Both the position numbers and the translations under genes were made by a program. A DNA stretch of 64,000 nucleotides. Origin: Chrysomallon squamiferum (lineage: Eukaryota; Mollusca; Gastropoda; Neomphalida; Peltospiridae). Shown here piece by piece: positions 1-15,036 of this stretch (positions are counted from its first letter, which is position 1; every line of letters begins with the position of its first letter). The stretch is from contig CM022671.1 of the NCBI GenBank assembly GCA_012295275.1, forward strand, positions 11,899,678 to 11,963,677, written 5' to 3'. Below the pieces are notes generated by a model that worked only from the letters and a program-made list of their open reading frames with translations, ran no database searches and was not told where the DNA came from.

Positions 1-3000
1 AATAAAATGTTCTTTTACTAAATGTACATTTGTTTTATTTCTTTAACTTAGTGATTGTGATGTAAATAAATCAGATTAATCTAATTTATCTTTAAATATG
101 AAATACAAAACAATAATTAAAATTAAATAAGTAAAAAAAATCTCAATTAATATTAATAATAATGTGTAAATAAATAAAATAAAATTAATTAATGTAACTT
201 AATTTTTTTTTTAAAAGCACATCCTTCAATATTTCTCATTTACATAAATAATGATGTTAGTATAAAAATATTTACACCTATCAAAATATTTTATTGAACA
301 TATCTTCCATGTATTAAAAGCAATAGCTAATAAATAATATAAACTCCATTTTTAAAAGCTGCTCCTTGTAATTATTGCACACAACAAACACCTCCAATAA
401 TAAGATCAGTTATTTTCAAGTATCTCTGCTGGCTTTGACTATGTACACTGCTAGTGATAAAATATGCATACCATCAACCAAGGTATATTCATTAACAGGG
501 CAAGTAGATAGTTTTGGCAGACAACAGTCTCCTTGATGAAGGAAGATGGCCTACATCCGAGTGACAGCTAGTTCTCTATAAATCACGGCTGATAGATATA
601 ATGGATTGTTCCTTGCTCAGAGACACTACCTGCATAACAATGATTTCAACAGCCACAGATGATAATTTCACTAATGTAAAATGAGACAAAATGGGAGTGA
701 ATATTAGCCATAATGTGTGACAGAAATTAGTTTCAAAATAAATGTCTTGACAATAATTATTATTATTCTTTTTTTTATATATATGGAAGTGAACCAAATA
801 GGTCAGTTTTACTATTTTATTGTTTGGATAAGAAATACCAAAAAGGAAGAAAGAAGAAATATACAAAATTTAGAGATTTTATAATAAATATAATAATTTT
901 TTTTTTTAGTGTTTATATATGGTAATGAAAACAAACAAAAAGAAAAAAAATCTCCCCAAAACAACAAACAAAACAAATAATAGTGTGCACATGACCAGAA
1001 GTATTAACTCTATCTTTAGTTTAAAATTAACACAAAAGAGAACAATCAGCTAATAGTAAAAGAGGAAATGAAACAAGTTAATTTGTAGGTTAGTCTTTTA
1101 AAGAATCCCATTATCCTTCAACAACTTAAGTAAAAGTATGTACAGTGAAACCTCATTAATCTGCACTCTTTCTAATCACCAGTACATCCAGTAATATCCA
1201 AGTGCACGAATAAAACAGCCATAAAATATATGACCATTTTACAGTTTAAGTAAGTCACGTTAAAGTATATGCTCAAAAAACTCCAGACTGGGAGAAATTT
1301 GCCTTTAATGTACAATTTTTTCTTCTTCTTCTTCTCCTATTATATGCTTTTAATTTAATTTTTTTAAATATATTTTAAATTATTATTTAGTAATAAAATA
1401 CAATTTAATTTTAGATTTTAAAAATAATAACAGATGTGAAAAAATCAACATTATTTACAATGCATTAATTCTTAGTGTAATTTTTAAACAGTTTAAAATG
1501 TTTTAAACTTCTTTTAAGAAACTATTATATGTAACCAAATTCATCAGCTTTTCATGTTTTTTTTTATCATCTTGGTTTCAAACTGTTTAACAGTCTTTTA
1601 AAGTGTAAAAATAAAATAATAGTTTTTAAAAATACAATCTAGCAGCATAATTAAAAATACTAAATAAACAAAAGTAAAGAAAAAAAGAAATGAAGAAGGA
1701 TAGTTTAACAGAGGACACCTATGTTAACCCATTCTCAGTTTGCTGCTAAGAAACTTTATCTTATTCTTTAAAAAAAGAGTGTGTAAGTTAGAAGGTGTCA
1801 ATCTGAGATTAAACATATTATTTTTAAACTTTGTATTATACTAACAGCAATAGTTTTTAGTTCAGAGTATTCAAACAAAGAAATTTAAAAATAGTTCTAA
1901 CAGCAGTATTGTGAGAAATTGCCAATATGATATGTAACATTTCTTTCACATATGTTAAACTTATGTAAATATATATATATAATTGTTTTGTTTATTGTTA
2001 ACTTTTCTTCCCCCTCTTCGCTGAAATTCAGATAGTAAGGTTTCACTGTAAACTTTGTAAAATATATTTTAAATAATAATTATCTCTGCAGTTTCCTCAC
2101 TGAGGGTAAAAAGTTATGAGTTTCCTGTGCAGGGCTGACACTGTGGACATCAAGTTAATTCATGAAATAATACTTATGTAAATAAGCTGACAGTCAACAA
2201 CAATAAAAATTTAAACAGTATATTCTTCACATTTTTCTCAAACATTTACTTTCTGGGCTGCTGCAGTTGTTTATTTATCTTATCATATTTAATTTAATTA
2301 TTTATTGTTTGTTTTGTATTTTATATTTATGTATTTATATAATATAAATGTAATATTTTCTGATGTCTGTTTTCATGTTAAATGAAAAGCCATTTGTTTA
2401 TTACTAATACTGATTATGTAATTGGCTATAAATTCATGCTCAATATGGATAACAAATTACAAATTACAATGATGGAAATAACCTTTACAACTTTCAAACA
2501 CGTTAAACCAAACACTTTCCTAAAATATAATGTGTCATAACATATTCCCTAGTTCTCTTTCTGAAATGCAATATCAGTAATAAAAGGTAACCTAAAAATA
2601 ACCTCAAATAATAGTTTAAACTGCAAAACAAACAATGTAGCAAAATAAATTATAAAGAAATATACTTTTATAAATATTGTACAATTGTAAATATCTTAAG
2701 CAGGGAGAAAACTAATCATAGAAATCACTTAAAAATTTAATTAAAACATGGTGTAACCAATGACAAATCAGTAACAATTAATGTGTGTATCTATCATTCT
2801 TATATTATTACTTGAAAAATATATATTTTGTAGGAAAACAATCTGCTTTTTATCATTACTAATGACATTATGTCAGTGTTTGTTGAAGGACAACACAAAT
2901 AAACTTTATAAACAAACAAACAAAATAAAATTAAATTGATAAAACAAAAAAAAAAAAAAAAAAAAATGTTTTATGTGAATTTTTTCATCTCACCAATACA

Positions 3001-3381
3001 GAAATTTAACTTAAGTATGTTAACCCCGTCTAAAACTAATGTTTAAGAAAATACTAAAAGCAGACTCTTATTAAAGTAATTGTACCACTGAGGGTGTAAA
3101 CTTTCTGTTATTATTAGGTAATTATTCAGCTGAAATAAGTTTAAAATAGGATTTATCAAATAAAATGCATGACATTTGAAATAATAACTTTTCAATGTGA
3201 TATTTTAATACATTTCTGTACACAAAAACAGAAACAAAACTCTTACTGCTGGTAAATATATTTAAAAAAAATAAAAATAATAAAAATGAAAGTGTATTGA
3301 AGCATGTAACTAATTCAAAATGTTTTTTCTCCAGAATTCAATAAAAAAAAAAAAATAATTCTTTTGACACAGTAAAAAAAG

Positions 3382-3430
<49 letters not shown>

Positions 3431-6400
3431 AATCAAAAATTAAAAACTAGTGAAGTAAAGTAAATAAAGTTTGTGTTGAAACAAGTTTTCGATGGCACTG
3501 TCAACAACTTGCTAACTTCATTAAAATCTATACATGGCTTGAACCGCAATCTGTACGCCCATTCCCTTATGCCTGGTGATGGGAGACTCATTCAAGTGAA
3601 CCATCAAGATATTCCAAGCACATAATCAGTGTTCTTACACGAGATTAACCAGCCAGCATGGATGGAGGAGTGCCTCAAATCAGTGCAGTTGATCATGATC
3701 AGCTGGTTTGACAACGCTAACCTACACAAAGATGGTCTTTGTCACAGTTCAATAGAGCTCGCTGACACCAGACTCACCTGCTCATATAAAAGGCTTGGGT
3801 ATCTTCTTAATAATGGACAAATGTGTCAATAGCCTCCAAAGTAAATCTTGCCAAATACCCCTCTGGGTGTATGCTCTTGGTAAAACTATTGAGAATATCT
3901 ATCACTACTATAGGTAGTATCAATTTTCACCTGTCTAGCTATTTTTCAATTTACTTAAGCTCTCCAGTCAAGCGAGTGACCTGAATCTGTGATTTTCTTT
4001 CTTCCTTTTTTAGAAATCTATTATATACCTGTATACATACAGCATCAGGTATTTAAAATGGAAGGTAAAAAAAAAAGTCGCAACGAGAGATAAAAAAAAG
4101 AAAAAGAAAAAAGTCATGGGAATAAACATAAAATTGTTTTAAAGTTAATTATTAAAGATGCAAGAATTAATTTAGTGAAATTGTTTTCTGAAATATATTT
4201 TTATTTTTACAGAAAGTGATTTGATGGGCAAAGCTATTTATTACATTAACTAAATAGCATTTTTTACTGAAATAGTAAGAACTGATATTACATGTCAGAA
4301 ACAATTTATTTTAAACACACACACACACACACACACATATGTATTGCACATACCCAACATAAATAAAGTTAATTAGAACAACATTAAACCAGTAAACCAC
4401 CAGGTTATATATGTAAGGGTTCTTTATAGTTATTTGGTATCTGAAATCTTTCTTTATATTATTTATATATATAATATCCAAACTTTAAATTCAAAAAAAA
4501 TTAAAAAGAAAAAGCAGATATATTCAGATATTAGTATAAATAACTGCAATAAGCTGATCTACTATAAGAAGTTGTTGTCCATTAAATCCAAGTTTTCTAA
4601 AATGACAGTGATTTAATATATATAAAAACAAGACAGCAATGTATGTCTCTAAAACACACACTCATATTCACAAAATTCATGTGCAATGAAAATTTAATTA
4701 TGTCCATTTTGTGTGTGAAGTGCCTGTGATTAAATGAACTTAAAATGGAATATAATTATACACTATCAACTATCAGACGATGCATCATACTATCAATTCA
4801 AATGACTCTCATAATATCACCATCATATGTAACGAGTAAATGTCAGTAAATAAAGAAGACCATTTACCAAGGGAGTGTTTGTTGACTAGTTTTCAGTTTT
4901 CAAACAAGCAGAATCCTGCTTTATATCAGTCATTTTCAAATTTGAAAAAAATGTTCATAAAATTAAGTAAAAAAGGATATTAGAAAAACAAGATAGTCTG
5001 CTGATAATTAATAAAACTGTTAGATATATATATCAATTTTTGCAGCAAAGCTGTTTTTAGTAATCTTTCAATGCTAACTGAAATCTAGTACAGCAGAACA
5101 GATATTGAACAGTATTTGCATGCCACACAGAGCCCCTAAGTAAACATGTTTAATGGATTTAAAAAAAAGACGCACCCAATTACACAGCATCATTAAAGCT
5201 GTTCTGCAGTTTATTTGCTGGGGTTACTAGACTTTGACATAAACTTATTTTATTTTTATAAATTAATTTCTGTATATAATTGTCAACTTTTATTTCTTCA
5301 TTAATAATCATAGTAAAATGCACACACACACACACACTTTATGTTCAGTGTTAGTTACTGCAATAAATCTACAATCAGTAATGTCAGAATTAGTGGATGT
5401 CTTTATTGTGTTTTTCTTCTTCCTCATTTTTCTCCTTTCTTTGTTTTGTTTTTGTTTTAAATCTGCCGATTAAAACAAGTCTTTTGATCTCTTTTATAAT
5501 CATATTGAACTAAAGCTAAGAGAAATAAATTAATAAAAATTAATACCCAGAATAAAGAACAAACATTTACGAACATTAATACATTTCCTATTAACAATTA
5601 CTAGATGTCAAACATCTGCTGGGGCTTTTGCTGTTTATTTGGTTGTTGTTTTTTTGTATGGTTGTTATCTTTGATGTTACATTATAAGAAAAGTGTTGTT
5701 TATGGGTTGTTTTGTTTGTTTGTTTGCTTTTTCAAATAGAAAGTTATTAAATAAATTAACTGAGACAACTTGGAACAGACCAGGAAAATAAAACTGAACA
5801 CTTTGTTAAAATGTGCATTTTTTAAATATTTTTCTTGAAAGAACACAAAATATGAATCAATCAACAAGAAGGCAGAATTTCATGCAGACTGACAGATAAA
5901 TGGAAGACCTTGACAACAGAATGATGCTGTAAGATCACAATGAATATACAGAGAATATAAAAAATTACATCAACACCTGGCTCAGTATTCTCTTCCTTAT
6001 CATGAATTTATAAGCTGACATTATTTAAATGATATACTGTTAATGTCATCATCAATCCACCAGTGATGGAATTCAATATGCAATGATGCTGTGAACACTT
6101 GCGTAATTTTCGTCTGTTTGTATCAGCTTCCAAATTAACATACATTTTATAAATCATCCCAACAATTGCCAACCATCAGACCCATCTGTACCTATTCATT
6201 GCATCAACCTGAAGCGTTTTCTGCTTCACTAACCCTGGATGGACAAAGTAATCAAAGAGCCATCGGCATTTACTGCTGGAGCCACTTTTCAAGACGATTA
6301 AATCCGAGAACACTATCAATTGACAATTGAGCTTCAAACTTGATATCTAAGAGTAGCAAGGTTTCATAATTCACACAAAAGATATCTTATTAACTGATGC

Positions 6401-7215
6401 ATCATTGCATACCAATGAAAGAGATTCAGTTTTAAAAAAGACACACACACGTACATAAAAGGGATGAGCAGGACGATGCGTCTCCCTATCCAGACACATA
6501 TAAGTTTCATTGTTGTTACAAATAGATATGTTGGGGCAGTGAACTTGCCATAGAAAACTAGAGGATAAAACAAGGTGAATGGAACCTGGCACCACTAAAG
6601 AAGAAGAAGAAAAAGATGAATAAAAAGGCTGTCATCTGCTATCTATACATGTCTGAAGTGAATCTGATACATAAAAAAAAAAAAAAGTATGAAATGTGGC
6701 AGATTTACACCTCTTCAATAAATAATGACCAGAAAGGTACAGGAAAACATATTTCAATTACAACAAAAACAAATTTTACACAACAACATAAAATAAACAA
6801 GAAGAATACACTTACATCTCTTAAGATTCTGGTTCTTTATGAAATTTATTATTTTGGTTAATTTATTCTGTAATTTCAAATTAAATGAAATTACACATGA
6901 CATGACATTATCTTAAGGTCTAGAATAATAAATTATTTATTTCTATCATGTGTAAAACAGAGTGAAGAACCAAAAGATAATAAATATATACAAAAAAACA
7001 AAATTTCACATGCAGTCAAAAACTAAGTAAGTATTGCAACAATCACCAGTAGAACTGAAATGTCATACTTCTGCTTAATGTCATCTTAGTAATACTGAGA
7101 TAATCTTTATGAAGATAACACAGTATTGCTGATTTGGCAAATAATAACAGTGTCAACAAATAAGATTCCATGCCTTTCTGAAGCATAAACTGTTTAATAA
7201 TGTAAAGGTACATAC
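1..7215 (-). other. Intron 4 of the CUX1/CASP gene (downstream part, open at window edge)
   Basis: Lies 3' of the fourth coding exon of the minus-strand CUX1/CASP gene and runs off the window. I searched the minus strand for the next conserved CASP coiled-coil segment and could not find a convincing exon. The content is AT-rich low-complexity DNA with homopolymer A runs (2946-2966, 3382-3420), a CA repeat (4315-4337) and one compositionally distinct island at 3470-3980. A missed short exon cannot be excluded. Confidence 0.6.
3458..3980 (+). other. Unexplained higher-complexity island with broken coding-like frames
   Basis: This block is visibly richer in G+C and in sequence complexity than its surroundings, which are poly-A and AT repeats. 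In plus-strand frame it gives an open stretch of about 50 codons at 3464-3625 (FDGTVNNLLTSLKS near its start) ending in TAA. A second open stretch of 67 codons follows in another frame at 3629-3832. I recognise neither. It could be a decayed retroelement or retropseudogene, or a conserved non-coding element. The poly-A tract at 3382-3420 lies on the upstream side, so it is not a 3' tail for a plus-strand insert. Confidence 0.3.
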
Positions 7216-7511
7216 CTTGGTTCTTAACCTCTGCAAATTCATGGTTGTATTCTTCAAGTGTTTCTCGGAGCTGTTTGTTTTCAATTTCTAAATCAGAAAC
7301 TCTATGTGCTTTCTTCTGAATCTGCAGTGCATATTCAAGGGCTGGCACAGGATCTGAAATATTTTAAACTAGTTTTAATAGAATTAATTTTAATGAATAA
7401 TAAACATACAATATAAAAATAACTTTCACATTTCAGTATACAAAATTATTTGGTTATGACAGGATAATTGAAAAATAGTTATTTATAATTCTAATTGTTT
7501 TAAATTTATAT

Positions 7512-7552
<41 letters not shown>

Positions 7553-10500
7553 ATAATCTTATTTTTCTGTTTGACCAATATGCATATACAAGGTTATTTT
7601 TACAAGAGTATTCATAAATACAAGTTTAAATTCTTTTCACATGTATTTCATTAATTAATTTTATACCAGTTCTCAAGATAATTCTTGGGATGTGATCTGA
7701 ATACCAAAACATATCTTTACTTAACTGTCTACATCAGTGTATTATTCCTTTGCATTATTTAATATGATTGATTCACTTTTCTAATCACTCAATGAAAGTA
7801 AATGAAAAAGTATATCTGCTTTTATGTCAAATGTAATGTATAAAGAGGCCTTGCTGCAATAAACCAGTAATATCAATGTTTTCTGGCCCACAATATCATC
7901 ACAAAACTAAATTCTTAATAAAATTAATTTTAAAATGTGCCAAAGTGTTGTTTATCATTTATTTAGATTTAATTAACTTAACAAACCATTTCAACTTGCT
8001 AACATAGATCTGTAATTAAATTAATATTCTGAGACAATATCTTACATTTATCATACTTTCTTTTCTGTCATCATTCTCTGAATTTTCTGATATGAACTTA
8101 GAGCTACCTGTAGCTAATAAAAATGTCTACAAAGTCATTTGGTGATTTCAAATAAACTTAATCACTGTCACTTTGTGCTGGTCACCTGTCTACTACAGCA
8201 GACAACAACAGATTTGCTATTCTCTTAGTGCTGTGGTCAGAACACAGTTAATCAAAACTTATGACTTATAAATAATTCTGATGGATAGAGTAGTTGAATG
8301 ACCAGTTTGGCAGCATGACTACTAGAGAGAAAAAACAAGTAACAAGACATACAGAGATTTAAAACTTCAACAGCCCTGCAGTAAAATATCAATTAATAGC
8401 AGACCTGGTTAAAAAATCCAACAAAGCTACAATAACTGCACCTAGATGACAGTGAGCAATATGTATTCATGTTGAGCAGGGACACTGCTGACATTAATGT
8501 GCAAGTATTTATGTCAAATTCCCATGTCACAGCACAGACTTATAGGTAAATGATGTTACTAAGACGAGACTGCAGGGATATATTCTCTTATCTTTTTTAT
8601 GTCTATTTCTGAAATACATTTTGTCTTAGTTATCATATGTAATATGATTTACACAAAATTATTTCATGACAAAAAAAAGAAATAATGAAAGTTGTTATTT
8701 TCAATTGATTATCCATGTTGATATGTACAGCAAATATTTTCCTTTTGTGTAATTATCTTTATTTATTTTTAAATATAATTAGTTCATTATTATCATATTT
8801 TTTTTCTTTTCTTCTATACTTTTTATTTAGTTTGTTCTTCTTATTATTTAACTGTAATTATATATGTACTGAGATGGTTTCATCTTTTTATTTTCTATTT
8901 TAATTTGATTTACTTTACTATATCTGTTTGTATTTTTATTTACTGTTCTCTGCTCAGTGCATAGTATTACTGTAACATTCAGTTCTATTTAAAAAAATTT
9001 ACATCAGCCTTTCTTATATTCTTTTTCATCATTAAGAAAATATTACTGTATATTCACATGATGGCACAATTCATACAAACACCTAATCAATAAATTACTT
9101 AGTTCACAAAAAAAAATAAAAAAAATGTTTAAAAAAAAATAAACAAAGGATATTTGTCAGTACAACTCAAGAACTACAAATGAAGGCCATTCTAAGTGAA
9201 TGTATAAAAGAAAACAACAAGAAATATTTTTAATATTTATTAAAAATTTATTTTTAAAAAATAATTAAAAAATATATATATTTTTAAAAAGTGAGAGAAA
9301 GAAGAAAATATTGGTTTTATTTTTACCTGCATTATAGAGAAATTATATTTTAATTCATATTCATATTAAATACAAAGCTACCATTTACTCCATGCTGAAA
9401 TGCTCTGTCCAAAACTAACTGCCTAAAAGCTACGTGTATAGAAAATAACTTATACATAAACATATACATGAAAATGTTTAATACATATGTCTGTGTTAAT
9501 TCTAGGCAGGCAGAAAATTGTTTGAGTTTATTCTGCTCAGAACATTTTCCAATAAATTAGTCACACAATTAAAGTTCAATGTGTCAAACTCAATCATGCA
9601 TATTAAACATTAGTGAATAGATAAAGTTAACATAAACAAACATTTAAAATTTAAAATGTTTATCTTTATTTTATAATTATCCTTTCTTTATTACATATAA
9701 TACTATACATAGGATAATGAAACAAGTTTAACTATCACTGGAGTATAAATGTGTGAGTGAAAAAAAAGGTTTAAGACTATTGTACATTGTGTGATCAGTA
9801 GCCAGTAAGTTACATACTGCCTACAGTTGGTGTAATAATGTTACTAGTAATCCCCAATTTCGTAATAAATACAGAATTGTATTATGAGGCAGTTAATCAT
9901 TGGCATTTTAAAAACAGTTCTTTACAATTTATATATAAATTGATTTACCATTGTGGCTTGCTGCATTTATCTTTAAAATCTGTTTGTCAAATTATTACAA
10001 TAAATGTTTTAAAATTAAAATCTAATTTATGAAGTTATAAATAACAGTAAGTAGGCTACATGTATATCCTTTAAGATACGTTATTTTAAAAAATGATATA
10101 AAAAGAATCAGAATTATTTTATGATTATGAAATGCATTTATTAAATGATAATTAAAATGATTGTTGTTAGTTTTCAGGATCTATTATTTGACAGTTAATT
10201 TGGGGGAGGAGCCAATCAGTGGCTGACCTTTGGCATCTAGGCAATTCCTGAGTGGAAAATACTGATTCAAAACTGAAAATTCAGCTAAATGTCAAACTAG
10301 TCATAAGTTAATTATATACATGACTGTATTTATCGTACAGTATGGTGATACAGTTTCTTCTAAATAAAAATTAGCTATAACATTCCTAATTTATTTTAAA
10401 ATCACACAATATTTAAAAATTTGTAACTAAAATTTCTGAAAAATAATTGTCATAGGATATTTTATATTTCTTTGCTTCTATACAGAATTAAATGATTTTG

Positions 10501-13500
10501 TGAAAATTATTTCAATTGCTAAAGCCCCTCATTTTATGATTAAAGCTTATTTTTAAAAAAAAAGAAAAAAGAAATTAAATGATTAAATCATAAAAGGAAT
10601 ATAATATGTTTGAATCTTTAGATAATGCAATATTTACTGACTTAAAAGAAATAAAACAGTTCTTCAAAAAAAATAACAGATGCAGCAAATGGTCTTTCTG
10701 TTCTTTTGTTTTTCTGACACTGTCAAAAGGAATCAGGTAATAATAAATGGAATGTCTGGCACATTACAAAGTAAGATAAAGAGATCATTTCCATGTGTCA
10801 ACATTGATTAACTCAACACTGAAAAAGCAGACAGCATTGTCCTAAGCAGTGATCAGAAAAAGAGAAATGAAAATATGCTGATGTTATCTGGCTGGCAGTC
10901 AACTCTTACCAAAGCCAAGTACAAGTGTCAGCAACAATAAGCAAGAGAAACCAATCAACACCCTCACAGAGCAAATGAGGCAAGGAAGATGGTGATATTA
11001 AAGAACCTGTGTTTGCAAACAGTCAGTCAGCAACTTGTTAATTAAAACAATTACCATGGCAACTGAAACATAAGGATAAACTAGTAAATAAAAATAAATA
11101 CCTGGCAAATTTATTAGTTTCTTGTACACTGATAAAAAGGCTGCTTCAGCTGATTTGCTTCTCTTGGAAAGATTATCAACTTCTATTTGAAAACTTTTCA
11201 ACAACGCTGCGACTATTTTGCGGATATCCTGCAAAACAAAATTATTTGAATTTTTAAAAAGATATTTACAAGAAATAAATTGCCATGAACAGTGAACTGT
11301 AAAGGAATTTATTTTAAGAATATTTTATTTTTTGGTTTTAAAGAAAAAACATGAAAAACAGATGAAAAAGGAACAGAAAGTAAATAATATTGATACAAAT
11401 AAAAAATTTAAAAAAAGGACAAAGTTTAAAAAAAGATTAGCAGAAAGGAACAGAACATATTAAATATGGATTCATTTACTTGCCTGCAAGTACATATACA
11501 CACACAAATACCTTATCTTTTAGAAGAATCTCAATTTTTTTTTAAAGTTGTAAATATGTTTTTGTAATTTGAGTTATTTTAAAAAAGAGAGCTTTATTAG
11601 TAGTAGTATTGACTAATTCTAAGTTTCTGTGGCTATACATAATAACAATAATAACATAACTGTTAGCACACTCATAATAAACTTTATAAAAAAAAATGAA
11701 AAGATAAAATACTGTTAATGTAGATTTTTTAAATACCAAATAATGTTAACCCCCCCAAAAAAAACACCTTTGTAAATAGAAAAATCAATCATTCAGGTAA
11801 TGATTTTTTAAAGAAAACAGAAAAAAGATAAACTTTATTGCACATGTACAACCAAACATAAAATATATTACAACATATGAATGTTTAAACAAGATATATA
11901 AAATACATGATACTAATCTTTGTGAATAATTTATTTTTCAGTTTTCTAATTCAGTTTTCTAAAAAAAAGTATTTTTCTAATTAAAAGCACTCTTAATCAC
12001 AGACATTGATTTTTAACTATTTTTTCTTCAAGATTTAAAGATGAAAAAATTAATATTCTGTAGTCATTATTTATATTCCATTGTGAAACTTAATAAATAT
12101 TGGCTAAATGACTTGTTTCTTTCAGTTTGACGTATTATTAAGCAGCAAAATAAAACACAAAAATTAGGGACCACCAAATTGTAATTGTTTATAATTGTTT
12201 ATCAAATCAGTTTATATATATAAAGATTATAATCTACGTTAAGTATTACTGACATTGTTTAAATTTCCAAATTAAATTACAATTTAACCATACATTATTT
12301 TATCTTTTTTTTGTTCTCTAACCCTTACATAGAAGTGAATTTTTAATGAAACAGAACAAAAAGTCAAGTACACCACTGGAGATTATAAATTGTTGGCTTG
12401 GAAGAGCATTCTGTTAGTGTTTCAATCACCCATGACCTACACAGATCCACAATCAACAACCAAACTCCAAAGAAATAAGAACCACTCTTAAAAAAAGGTC
12501 AAATCTGAGATAAAACACCATTATAGATTAGAACTCAATGATACATTCAACCAGCAGATGGTCACTGCATTGATAGATAATTTTGGATTTTTCTTGTCTC
12601 CCTGCTGAAGATTAAAAAGTAATATCTTCTTTTTGCTGATCTGAGCTTGAAGCTAGCAAGCAAGCCACCCCCTGAGTGAGTGCTGTCTCTTCTTTAATGA
12701 GTTCATAAACTCCCCACCATGCTGGCTTCCGGCTATAATGCTGGCAATTTGTGACCACTTGAAATGATCTACAAAATTGTATTAATAATGTAGATTGGCT
12801 TAATATCACTGTTTGCGCCTTTCTGAGCAGAATAATGTAAAATATAATATTAAAAAATTCAAAACTTTTAAGTATATTGAAGAAGAAAACATAACAGAAC
12901 AAAAGCTTCATAAATGCTGGACTAAAGTTAATTTTAGTGTTAATGGCTTATTTTAAATTTCTATTCATATTACAATAACCAAAACACACACATGCACGCA
13001 CGCACGGACACGGACACACACACACACACACACACACACACCAACATTTTTATAGGACAGTTATCTGATCCTGAAAAACATTTTTGAAAGACAGTCCCAA
13101 CAGTGTCATCTTTATATTTTACATCCTGCCCTGGAAATTGAACTTGTGCAAGATGTTGAACTCCTGTCAACACAAGAACAAAATTTAGAAGGTAATTGGA
13201 AACGCTCATGACAGAGAAGCAGATTAAGCTACCATTACTGTACTGCCATTTTACCTTTCTGCTGTCAGGAGCATATATCAAAATACTAGTGTGTGAAGGG
13301 TATCATTTTATATTATGTAATTTATACCTAACATTACATTCAAATATCAGGCTACTTTTATAGTTGTATCAATTTATTGGCAAATCTGAAGATGAGGAGA
13401 AATGAAAGAAAGAAAGAAAGTACACATCACTTAAAATTATGTCTTTGGTAACAGCACTACAAACTGCATTAAAATGAACAAACAATACATTTAACTGAAG

Positions 13501-14580
13501 TCTCCTGGTCACATTTTAATTTTAATGTAGATGTCAGCTTGATAGTTTCTATACATACGATGACAAGTGAAAGAGGAAATATGATGCCTCATACTATCAT
13601 ACTGTAAGCAACAAATGATATTTTACAAGTATCTTCCATTAAAAATAAATAGACGCAACATAATTTTGTACCAGTAGATAGGCACTAAAATGTATTAAAA
13701 GTACATCAATAAGTTTAAACCTAATCTGTCTGACAGACTGAACATCCAGACATAAGAAAGATCCAATTAGGTGTAATGATAAAAGAAAATGTCAGAGATC
13801 AATGTCAAAGTGACAGCCATTTTTGATATATTCTATGTATCAATACCCAAAAAAAATTTCATAAACAAATGATTGCCCCAATTACCAATTAACAAAGTAT
13901 AATTATAAAAAAGAAAAAATATACAAAAAAAGAAAGAAAGCAACAATCTCACCAATTTAAGAAGTGCTGTAACATCGTCTAAGAAAATTAAATCATCATA
14001 GAATAATAAAAATATGTTTAGCATGAAGTCATGTGTGCCTTATTTTGATTTGTGTGACATAAAATATGTTTTAATAATTCCACTATTTCTGAATCAGTGA
14101 TATCTTCTGAGACACATAAAATTATTACAGAAATAATTTAATTTTAAGATGTTATTTATATCCCAGATATTAACATTGCAGATATTATAGTGACTAAATG
14201 AAATAAAGAAAGAAATTTTCCAAGTTACCTCAGGTGTATTTTTCTTAAATTCTCTACTTTGATCTACCAAGCGTCTTCTGGAAACATCACTTTCATCCTG
14301 GCGTTTTGCAAGTTCAGTGACAGTTGTGTCAAGTTCTTTCTGCAAAGAAAATGTAAAAATATGTAAAATTATTTCTGAATTACACATTCAATATTATTAT
14401 ACTGTTATGAGTTTTATTTGTAGTTTATATTATATTTAATTAATGAACATTCTTTGCAAACAATCACTTAAACAGAATGATCAACTGGTAAGTCAACCAA
14501 AAACCTGGCAAATTTGTTTACTTCCTTTACCCTGATAAACAATCTAAATCAGCATATTTAAAAACAAAATTTCAAACAGT

Positions 14581-14624
<44 letters not shown>

Positions 14625-14979
14625 TGTGTGAAACAAATGTGCATAATTTACAGTCATTTATTATCAAAATGATGAAAAAAAATAGTCATCAATCACCATT
14701 TTATGTTTTTCACAAACTTCTATATCTTTCATTAAACATGTTCATTCAGTGGTGACAAATCCACTGATATAATTTTAAAACTAAATGTTTGCTGTATTTT
14801 CCTTATTAATATAGAACTGCTGAACAAATGAGATGTGAATACAGCTACTTCATGTAATAACCACTTCAACAGAACTGACAAAATCAGTATGTATAGCTAA
14901 CTGTGTAATTAATAACATAATACAGTTAAAGTTACATTACCAATATTCTGCATATTTTCTTGTATTACCATTCCCATAG

Positions 14980-15036
<57 letters not shown>

